Source: Erysipelotrichaceae bacterium
GTDB lineage: Bacteria > Bacillota_I > Bacilli_A > Erysipelotrichales > Erysipelotrichaceae
NCBI GenBank assembly: GCA_024681275.1
Contig: JAILBD010000054.1
Span: 1-10,517, forward strand
Reading direction: 5' to 3'
DNA length: 10,517 nucleotides
The notes beneath the pieces were generated by a model. The model did not search any database. It was not told the origin of the DNA and worked only from the letters and a program-made list of their open reading frames with translations. The translations under genes and the position numbers were made by a program. Of this stretch, positions 5,256 through 10,517 are shown one piece after another. How positions within the stretch are numbered: the first letter of the stretch is position 1; each line of letters begins with the position of its first letter.

Positions 5256-6539
5256 ATGAAGATATTGAAGAAAGCTGAATACGAAAAGATGATCGCTGAA
5301 AGCAGGGATGAACGCATGAAGTGGTGGCGGCAGGCGCGTTTCGGGATGTTCGTGCATTTCGGTCTCTATTCGGCCATCGGCAGGCACGAATGGGTGATGT
5401 CGATGGAGGGGATCGATAAAGAGGAATATGAGAAGTATGCGGATCTCTTTCAGCCGGAAGAGGGCTGCTGCCGCAAATGGGCGAAGCTGGCAAAGAAGGC
5501 GGGCATGAAGTACATGGTCCTGACGACCAGGCACCATGAAGGTTTCTCACTATGGGATTCCAAGGTCAATCCCTTCAACAGTGTCAATTACGGCTGTCAC
5601 AGGGATATCGTGAAGGAGTTCGTCGAGGCCTGCCGGGAGGAGGGACTGAAGATCGGTTTCTATTCTTCCCTGATGGACTGGCATCATCCCGATGGGGAGG
5701 CCTGCGAATATGACGATGAGGCCAGAAGGCGTTTCCTGGCTTATCTGGAGGCTCTGAATACGGAACTGCTGAGCAATTATGGCAAGATCGACATCCTCTG
5801 GTACGATGTCGCCCAGCCGATGGAGTCCTGGGAGGCCTGGGATTCACTGGGCAGGAACCAGCGTCTGCGGGCGCTGCAGCCGCACATCATCATCAACGAC
5901 CGGTCCCGTCTGCCTGAGGACTTCGGCACGCCGGAGGGAAAGATCAGGGTCATGGACAGGGACTGGGAAGCCTGCATGACGTTCAATGATATCGCCTGGG
6001 GCTATCTGGATGAGAGGCAGGCCCTTCCTTACGCCTACAGCGCGGAGAGGATATTGCGCATGCTGAACACCTGCGCTTCCAACGGCGGCAATCTGCTGCT
6101 CAATATCGGTCCCAAGGCTGATGGTTCCATCCCGCAGGATGCGATCGAACCTCTGAGCAGGGTCGGCGAGTGGCTCTCAGCCAACGGGGAAGCCTTCTAT
6201 GGGCAGCTGCATCCGAACCTCCTGTCAGGTTCCTGGTTCAGAGGCGGAAACGGCATTTCGGGTATCACCTACGGCAAGGATCTGCGCAGCGTCTATCTGT
6301 GGAACTGGATCACGCCGAAGGATGGGGAGATGTACTTCTCAGGCGTCTTCACAAAGCCTGTCCGCGTCAGCAAGCTTTCCAGCGGTGAAGAGGTCAGCTT
6401 CGAATACGGGGAGGATCATCGCATCAGACTGACGGGTCTCGAAAAGGACATCGATGAGATGGTACCGGTCTACAAGATCGAGTTTGAGGATGTCCTGGAT
6501 TACAGGCCTTTCCACAAGTATCCGCAGATCTGGTATTGA
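5256..6539 (+). CDS. Cytoplasmic GH29 alpha-L-fucosidase
   Basis: This 427-residue enzyme should release L-fucose from fucosylated oligosaccharides by the GH29 retaining mechanism. The catalytic (beta/alpha)8 domain fills roughly residues 20-315. It shows GMFVHFGLYS (30-39), TRHHEGFSLWDS (91-102), the DWHHPD motif (141-146), and the nucleophile Asp184 in KIDILWYD. WEACMTFND (237-245) and NGGNLLLNIGP (276-286) are two further conserved GH29 blocks. A shorter beta domain (about 320-427) follows. There is no signal peptide or wall anchor, so it should act on imported short sugars, but no transporter or fucose-catabolism gene is in view. The length fits the single-domain members of the family. 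The start rests on a well-spaced GGGAG. The gene stands alone between a divergent membrane protease and a convergent deaminase. Linkage preference and subfamily cannot be set from motifs alone. Confidence 0.9.
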   Translation: MKILKKAEYEKMIAESRDERMKWWRQARFGMFVHFGLYSAIGRHEWVMSMEGIDKEEYEKYADLFQPEEGCCRKWAKLAKKAGMKYMVLTTRHHEGFSLWDSKVNPFNSVNYGCHRDIVKEFVEACREEGLKIGFYSSLMDWHHPDGEACEYDDEARRRFLAYLEALNTELLSNYGKIDILWYDVAQPMESWEAWDSLGRNQRLRALQPHIIINDRSRLPEDFGTPEGKIRVMDRDWEACMTFNDIAWGYLDERQALPYAYSAERILRMLNTCASNGGNLLLNIGPKADGSIPQDAIEPLSRVGEWLSANGEAFYGQLHPNLLSGSWFRGGNGISGITYGKDLRSVYLWNWITPKDGEMYFSGVFTKPVRVSKLSSGEEVSFEYGEDHRIRLTGLEKDIDEMVPVYKIEFEDVLDYRPFHKYPQIWY

Positions 6540-6557
6540 GAGGATCATAGAAGATCG

Positions 6558-6584
6558 GAAGACAGACGAAGTCTGTTTTCTTTT
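6558..6584 (+). terminator. Intrinsic terminator of the fucosidase gene
   Basis: The stem GAAGACAGAC/GTCTGTTTTC (6558-6567 with 6571-6580) has a GAA loop and one G-T wobble, and is followed by TTTT. It starts 18 bases after the fucosidase stop. Confidence 0.75.
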
Positions 6585-6600
6585 CGGACAAGAAGGCCAA

Positions 6601-6621
6601 TGAAAAAGCCCTTGCGGGCTT
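6601..6621 (-). terminator. Intrinsic terminator of the adenine-deaminase-family gene
   Basis: Read on the minus strand, AAGCCC (6621-6616), loop GCAA and GGGCTT (6611-6606) are followed by a short T-run ending at 6603. The hairpin begins within the stop codon of the gene. With the plus-strand hairpin at 6558 it insulates the two convergent genes. Confidence 0.75.
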
Positions 6622-8348
6622 CATTCCATTTCTTCATAGAGGGCCGGCTTTTCAAAGGTGACTGTGTTGAGATAAGCTCTGTCCGTCAGCTTCAGGACCG
6701 GCGTGCAGGTCAAGGACAGGAGCGTGAAGTTCATGATGTTGTTGACGTGCTCGTAGCCCTGTTCAAGGAAAGCCTTCCGGACCGTTTCGAAGGCATCGGC
6801 CGTGTCTTCCACGGAATTCCGGGAGAGGAGGCCGGCGATCGGCAGGGCGATCTTTCCTGTGATCCTGCCGTCAAGGACAGCCGTGATGCCGCCTTGCATA
6901 TCGATGATCGTGTTGGCAGCCAGGATCATGTCCGCTTCGTTGTTTCCCATGACGGTCAGATCGTGGGAGTCGTGGGAATAGGAGGAGGCGCAGGCGCCTT
7001 TTTTGATGCCGCTGCCGCAGCTGAAGCCTATGGCGATATGGCCGTCTCTGCCATGTCTTTCTATGACCAGCAGCAGCTGAGCGCCGCTTTCTTTCCAGAG
7101 GAGCTCATTGTTTCTGACCGGCATCGTTATGAAGACTTCTTCCGTGCGGTTGTTCGATGGATCGATCTTCATCGTGCGCACATTGACATCGCGGTCTTTG
7201 CCCGGGACATGGATCTTCAGGTCTTCCTCGGTCAGCTTTCTGCAGCGCATCGTCTCTTCAAAGCGGCCTTCCAGACTGTAGCTGTCGTGGTCGGGTCCGC
7301 TCCTTTCGATGTCGTAGATGCATCTTCCTTTTTTATAGGTGCTGCGGATACGGATCGTGTCGACTTCATCGAGAAGCAGGAAGTCAGCGACCTTTCCCGG
7401 CGCGATGACGCCTCTGTCAGAGAGGTTCATCCTTCTTGCCGGCGTATAGGTCGCGCAGTAGATCGCATCCTCGGCTCTCATGCCCAGAGATATGGCTTTG
7501 CGCAGGATCGCATCCAGATGTCCCTTGTTTCGAAGGACGTCCGGCAGGGTGTCGTCGGTGACGAAGCTGAAGTATTCGTAGAGTCCATTCCTGCAGACAT
7601 AATCGATCACTTCCCTGTTCAGCATGGCGTCCTGCAGCTGGATGAACATGCCGTTTTCGAAACGCTGTTTCAGTTCTTCCAGGTCGTGTACGCAGTGATC
7701 GCTCTGGATGCCCAGGTAGAGGAAGGCTGCGAGGTCCGAATCGGTCAGGGCGGGACAGTGTCCTTCCAGAGGATAATTGGGCTCTTGTTCGTGGATGATG
7801 TCGATGAATTTAGCGACTTCGGATGTGTTATCTTTGATGATCTCCCGGAAGTTCATGACCTCGCCCAGACAGATGACGTTTTCCTCTTCTTTCAGTTCCA
7901 GCATGTCACGGCAACTGATGGTGCCGCCGCTGGTCTCGAAATCCCGGGACATGATCGGGACGTTGCTGGGGATGGCGTAGAAGCAGTCATAGGGGCTCTT
8001 CTTCCCCGATCGGATCATCGCTTCGACACCTTGTTTGCCGCAGACGTTGGCGATCTCGTGCGGTTCCGATACGATCGTGGTCAGTCCGTTTCTGGCCGTG
8101 TAGCGGCAGAAGGCTTCGGGCGTGACCATGGAGCTTTCGATGTGCATGTGGATGTCGATGAGGCCCGGGATCATGTAGCGGCCTTTGCCGTCGATTTCTT
8201 TTTCTGCGGTGACTTCGTTCTGAGACCTCTGGTCGATGTAGAGGAACTTGCCGTCTTTGATGTAGACGTCCGCATGCATGAACTTTTTGAAATAAGAGTT
8301 GAAGACATTGACGTCTTTGATCACGAGGTCGGCGTGTTTGAGATCCAT
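6621..8348 (-). CDS. ade: Adenine deaminase-family amidohydrolase (COG1001)
   Basis: The 575-residue length is normal for bacterial adenine deaminase, which turns adenine into hypoxanthine and ammonia in purine salvage. Likely metal-site residues are His67 and His69 in DIHMH, Glu163 in GEVMN, His197 in EGHCP, His218 in SDHC and Asp265 in TDD. PHEIANVCG (96-104) and GHLDAI (276-281) are further family blocks. The C-terminal domain has the typical SHDSH and MGNNEADM segments. Two usually conserved spots differ: the residue after His218, normally Glu, is Cys, and the nearby REGS-type block is QDAM. The true substrate may therefore differ from adenine. A strong AAGGAGGA ribosome site (8355-8362) lies six bases before the ATG. 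No transporter or purine gene is adjacent, and I saw no purine-riboswitch core upstream. Family membership is firm; adenine specificity is probable. Confidence 0.87.
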   Translation of the reverse strand: MDLKHADLVIKDVNVFNSYFKKFMHADVYIKDGKFLYIDQRSQNEVTAEKEIDGKGRYMIPGLIDIHMHIESSMVTPEAFCRYTARNGLTTIVSEPHEIANVCGKQGVEAMIRSGKKSPYDCFYAIPSNVPIMSRDFETSGGTISCRDMLELKEEENVICLGEVMNFREIIKDNTSEVAKFIDIIHEQEPNYPLEGHCPALTDSDLAAFLYLGIQSDHCVHDLEELKQRFENGMFIQLQDAMLNREVIDYVCRNGLYEYFSFVTDDTLPDVLRNKGHLDAILRKAISLGMRAEDAIYCATYTPARRMNLSDRGVIAPGKVADFLLLDEVDTIRIRSTYKKGRCIYDIERSGPDHDSYSLEGRFEETMRCRKLTEEDLKIHVPGKDRDVNVRTMKIDPSNNRTEEVFITMPVRNNELLWKESGAQLLLVIERHGRDGHIAIGFSCGSGIKKGACASSYSHDSHDLTVMGNNEADMILAANTIIDMQGGITAVLDGRITGKIALPIAGLLSRNSVEDTADAFETVRKAFLEQGYEHVNNIMNFTLLSLTCTPVLKLTDRAYLNTVTFEKPALYEEME

Positions 8349-8354
8349 GAGAGG

Positions 8355-8362
8355 TCCTCCTT
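8355..8362 (-). promoter_or_regulatory. Strong ribosome-binding site of ade
   Basis: AAGGAGGA on the minus strand sits six bases before ATG8348 and fixes the start. A GATAAT at 8375-8370 is the nearest -10 candidate, but its -35 region is poor. Confidence 0.65.
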
Positions 8363-8379
8363 GTCTATTATTATCCTAT

Positions 8380-8549
8380 CAGAAATCGTCTTGCTGTTAT
8401 TAAAGCTGAAGACTGCAGATGTGAAATGTGGGTATCTTCCTGTCTTCTTTGAAGTCTTTCTTCATCCAGGATATGCCTCCGGACGAGTGGGAGAGGCTGC
8501 AACTGTCCGCTTTTTTACACAGATGTTTTTTCCGATCCCTATATCATGA
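8380..8549 (+). other. Non-coding divergent spacer with possible leader RNA structure
   Basis: No convincing gene fills the gap between ade and the small plus-strand gene. On the plus strand GAAGAC (8408-8413) can pair with GTCTTC (8442-8447), which can instead pair with GAAGTC (8451-8456, one mismatch). Further on, GCCTC (8475-8479) pairs with GAGGC (8493-8497), and CGGAC (8480-8484) pairs with GTCCG (8505-8509), just before six T residues (8511-8516). Competing stems before a T-run resemble a transcription attenuator. No known riboswitch core was recognised and no clear plus-strand promoter lies upstream, so this is tentative. Confidence 0.25.
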
Positions 8550-8565
8550 GATCAGGAGGACGTGA

Positions 8566-8751
8566 ATGATGAAAAAAGCAGAAAAACTGAATGATCTGCA
8601 TGTCGGGCAGATCATCTATACCGATGAGTCCGGGAAGCAGTCTTTCAGGGTGAAGATGCTGGAGGACAAGCTGGTCCCTTACATCGTGACCAGTGACAAC
8701 CGCTGCCACTGTCTTTACAAGGGGATATGGTTCAAGGAGAGCGGTTCATAG
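8566..8751 (+). CDS. Small hypothetical protein, 61 residues
   Basis: I do not recognise this family. The protein is short and soluble, with a basic N-terminus (MMKKAEK), then a likely small beta-barrel or sheet (VGQIIYTDESGKQSFRVKM and LVPYIVTSD), and CHC at 47-49. It has no membrane helix. Support for a real gene is a near-perfect AGGAGGA (8554-8560) five bases before ATG8566 (eight before the second ATG at 8569), codon use like the neighbours, and the absence of any competing frame. It precedes the transketolase genes by 98 bases, which contain a separate TATAAT, so it may be its own unit or share read-through. Two cysteines and a histidine so close could bind metal, but that is speculation. 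Confidence 0.6.
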   Translation: MMKKAEKLNDLHVGQIIYTDESGKQSFRVKMLEDKLVPYIVTSDNRCHCLYKGIWFKESGS

Positions 8752-8822
8752 ATCTTCGATGGGAGAAGCGGAATGGGCCTTCGATCAGCAGCAGGGGTGA
8801 TGTATTTGTTGACTTTTTAACA

Positions 8823-8840
8823 TATAATAAGAATGGAGGA
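8823..8840 (+). promoter_or_regulatory. -10 box and ribosome site of the transketolase genes
   Basis: A perfect TATAAT (8823-8828) is followed by GGAGGA (8835-8840), nine bases before ATG8850. The predicted transcript start is about at the ribosome site itself, giving a leader near 15 bases. A TTGACT at 8809-8814 is too close (8 bp) to act as the -35 of this box, and no better -35 is seen. Confidence 0.5.
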
Positions 8841-8849
8841 TTTCTTACT

Positions 8850-9665
8850 ATGGACATCAATCAATTGAAGGACCATGCACTGAATATTCGAAGGAATATC
8901 GTGAAGATGGTTTACAATGCCCAATCCGGCCATCCGGGCGGATCTTTAGGTGCAGCAGATATCATGACTTATCTCTATTTCGTGGAGATGAATGTCAATA
9001 AAGACAACGTTTCTTCCATCGACAGGGACAGGTTCGTCCTTTCCAAGGGACACTGTTCACCGGGCTTGTATGCGACGCTTTATGAAGCGGGTCTTATGGA
9101 TGAGGACCTGATGAGTTTTCGTCAGATCGACTCCAAGCTGCAGGGTCATCCGAATATGACCTATGTGGATGGCGTCGATATGTCCACGGGCTCCTTGGGC
9201 CAGGGCATTTCCTGCGCTGTGGGTATGGCGATCGCCAACAAACTGGACGATAACGGCAACAGGGTCTATGTTTTGTGCGGAGACGGCGAATCAGAGGAAG
9301 GCATCGTCTGGGAAGCTCTGATGGCGGCCTGCCACTACAAGCTGGATGATCTGTGCATCATCTTTGACCAGAACGGTCTGCAGATCGATGGCAATGTGCA
9401 GGATGTCATAGGACCTCTGCCTTTGGCGGACAAGGCGAAGGCTTTCGGTGCGGAGGTCGTGGAGTGCGATGGCAATGACTACGATTCGCTCGCTGAGGCA
9501 TTCGATCGTGCCAGGAAGACCAAGGGTGTGCCTACCGTCATCATCGCCCACACTGTCAAGGGCAAGGGCGTCTCTTACATGGAGAACAACTATGCATGGC
9601 ATGGCGCAGCTCCTAAGGAAGAAGACTATAAGATCGCAATGGAAGACTTGAAGGAGGTCAGATAA
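8850..9665 (+). CDS. Transketolase, N-terminal (TPP-binding) subunit
   Basis: The 271-residue protein is the N-terminal half of transketolase, which moves two-carbon ketol units between sugar phosphates in the non-oxidative pentose phosphate pathway and needs thiamine diphosphate and a divalent metal. Motifs in order are SGHPGGSLGAAD (26-37), SKGHCSPGLYATL (65-77), GSLGQG (114-119), the TPP motif starting GDGESEEG (144-151) and ending DQNGLQIDG (173-181), and HTVKGKGVSYMENN (234-247). The length is typical of split transketolases, common in Bacillota and archaea. The start is ATG8850, with GGAGGA nine bases upstream. An in-frame extension to 8727 would overlap the small gene and lacks family similarity. 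The C-terminal subunit follows two bases after the stop. Neighbours give no hint of a specialised role such as DHAP synthesis. Confidence 0.95.
   Translation: MDINQLKDHALNIRRNIVKMVYNAQSGHPGGSLGAADIMTYLYFVEMNVNKDNVSSIDRDRFVLSKGHCSPGLYATLYEAGLMDEDLMSFRQIDSKLQGHPNMTYVDGVDMSTGSLGQGISCAVGMAIANKLDDNGNRVYVLCGDGESEEGIVWEALMAACHYKLDDLCIIFDQNGLQIDGNVQDVIGPLPLADKAKAFGAEVVECDGNDYDSLAEAFDRARKTKGVPTVIIAHTVKGKGVSYMENNYAWHGAAPKEEDYKIAMEDLKEVR
9651..9657 (+). promoter_or_regulatory. Ribosome-binding site of the C-terminal transketolase gene
   Basis: AAGGAGG lies inside the last codons of the N-terminal subunit, ten bases before ATG9668. This fits coupled translation of the two subunits in equal amounts. Confidence 0.7.
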
Positions 9666-9667
9666 TT

Positions 9668-10517
9668 ATGGCACAGGAGACCAGGAACGCCTATGGGCAG
9701 AGATTGGCTGAGCTGATCACAGAAAACAAGGATATCGTCGTGCTGGATGCCGACCTGACCAAGTCGACCAAGACCATAGAGGCCAAGAAGGCCTGTCCGG
9801 AGAGACACTTCAATGCCGGCATCGCCGAATGCAACATGATGGGCATGGCTGCCGGTCTGGCCGCTTCAGGCAAGACGGTATTCGCATCCTCATTTGCCAT
9901 ATTCGCATCAGGAAGGGCTTTTGAGATCATCCGCAACTCCATCGCCTATCCGAAACTCAATGTCAAGGTCTGCGCGACCCATGCGGGCCTTTCCGTCGGC
10001 GAGGATGGGGCATCCCATCAGGCGATCGAGGATGTGGCGATCATGAGAGCCATCCCGAACATGAGAGTCTATGTGCCTTGCGACCAGTATCAGACCAAGG
10101 CTTTGATCGACTATGTCGCGGCAACGGACGGTCCATGTTACGTCAGACTGGGCAGAGGCAAGGTCGAGGATGTCTATAACGAAAATACGGTATTCGATTT
10201 TGACAAGGTCGATGTCCTGAGAAAAGGGAACGGGGATGTCGTGCTCTTCGCCATGGGCCTGATGGTCCAGGAAGCCTTAAAGGCTGCTGAAGAGCTGGAT
10301 GCGACGGTCGTCAATGTCTCCTCCATCAAGCCTTTGGATGAAGAAAACATCCTGAAGCTTTTAAGAGAGCACAGGAAGGCCTATGCCCTGGAAGAACATT
10401 CCATCATCGGAGGCCTGTACTCCGCCATTGCGGAGGTCAAGGCAAGAACGGACATCGTCACGCCTTTGATCCCGATCGGTGTCAATGATGTGTTCGGTGA
10501 ATCAGGAAAGATGGCTG
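9668..10517 (+). CDS. Transketolase, C-terminal (pyrimidine-binding) subunit, 3' end outside window
   Basis: The frame is open for 283 codons to the window end, so about 30 residues should be missing compared with the usual length of about 310. It is the partner that completes the transketolase active site by binding the pyrimidine ring of thiamine diphosphate. Glu54 in AGIAECNM is the conserved glutamate that activates the cofactor. THAGLSVGEDGASHQ (104-118) is the family's substrate and phosphate region. PCYVRLGR lies at about 156-163, and the C-terminal domain (about 187 onward) has the NVSSIKPLDEE pattern of the transketolase C-domain. It starts two bases after the N-terminal subunit stop and shares its transcript. 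No frameshift or missing key residue is visible. Confidence 0.93.
   Translation, partial: MAQETRNAYGQRLAELITENKDIVVLDADLTKSTKTIEAKKACPERHFNAGIAECNMMGMAAGLAASGKTVFASSFAIFASGRAFEIIRNSIAYPKLNVKVCATHAGLSVGEDGASHQAIEDVAIMRAIPNMRVYVPCDQYQTKALIDYVAATDGPCYVRLGRGKVEDVYNENTVFDFDKVDVLRKGNGDVVLFAMGLMVQEALKAAEELDATVVNVSSIKPLDEENILKLLREHRKAYALEEHSIIGGLYSAIAEVKARTDIVTPLIPIGVNDVFGESGKMA

Noticed and set aside
5188..5550. N-terminal extension of the CPBP protein
   Set aside because: The added Ser/Pro/Arg-rich residues lie opposite conserved fucosidase sequence; the membrane protein starts naturally at 5187.
8398..8532. Possible minus-strand peptide of about 20-45 residues between ade and the small gene
   Set aside because: It has only an internal ATG without a ribosome site and no recognisable pattern.
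6600..8549. Long plus-strand open frame (649 codons) opposite ade
   Set aside because: The minus strand encodes a complete adenine-deaminase-family protein with its own ribosome site and terminator, so the plus frame is a by-product of its codon use.
8349..8565. Purine riboswitch, T-box or other known riboswitch controlling ade or the small gene
   Set aside because: None of the conserved core sequences of these classes could be found on either strand.
8727..8849. Upstream start for the transketolase N-terminal subunit
   Set aside because: It would overlap the small gene and cross the TATAAT and GGAGGA signals; the family similarity begins at ATG8850.

Overview
The window looks like a moderate-GC chromosome segment from a Gram-positive Bacillota bacterium. 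The clues are AGGAGG-type ribosome sites, TATAAT boxes, U-tailed hairpin terminators, a lipoprotein signal, peptidoglycan-directed enzymes and a transketolase split into two genes. A gut-type Erysipelotrichia-like host would fit, but that assignment is a weak inference. There are nine protein genes. One is cut by the left edge and one by the right edge. I see no rRNA, tRNA, insertion sequence or CRISPR array.

Left half (1-5187): this part is rich in peptidases and cell-wall functions. A membrane-anchored CHAP-domain protein runs leftward off the edge. Divergent from it is a minimal rhomboid intramembrane protease with its own terminator. Next comes a lipoprotein ending in a complete VanX/DdpX-type D-Ala-D-Ala dipeptidase domain. 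Its stop overlaps the start of a 463-residue beta-rich protein that I do not recognise. A two-way terminator separates this pair from a convergent CPBP-family (Abi/CAAX-like) membrane protease.

Right half (5188-10517): the CPBP gene diverges from a cytoplasmic GH29 alpha-L-fucosidase across a very compact promoter region. The fucosidase converges, over two facing terminators, on an adenine-deaminase-family amidohydrolase (COG1001) on the minus strand. A 217-bp divergent spacer with possible RNA structure follows. After it come a 61-residue unknown protein and the two subunits of a split transketolase, the second cut by the window end.

How the genes relate: the transketolase subunits clearly form one enzyme of the pentose phosphate pathway. 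The lipoprotein and the unknown protein are probably co-transcribed. Fucose release and purine salvage are ordinary nutrient functions, with no transporter or pathway partner in view. The most unusual features are the VanX-lipoprotein/unknown pair, the rhomboid with an altered last helix, a divergent adenine-deaminase homologue, and very short or absent 5' leaders. I see no obvious new defence or mobile system.
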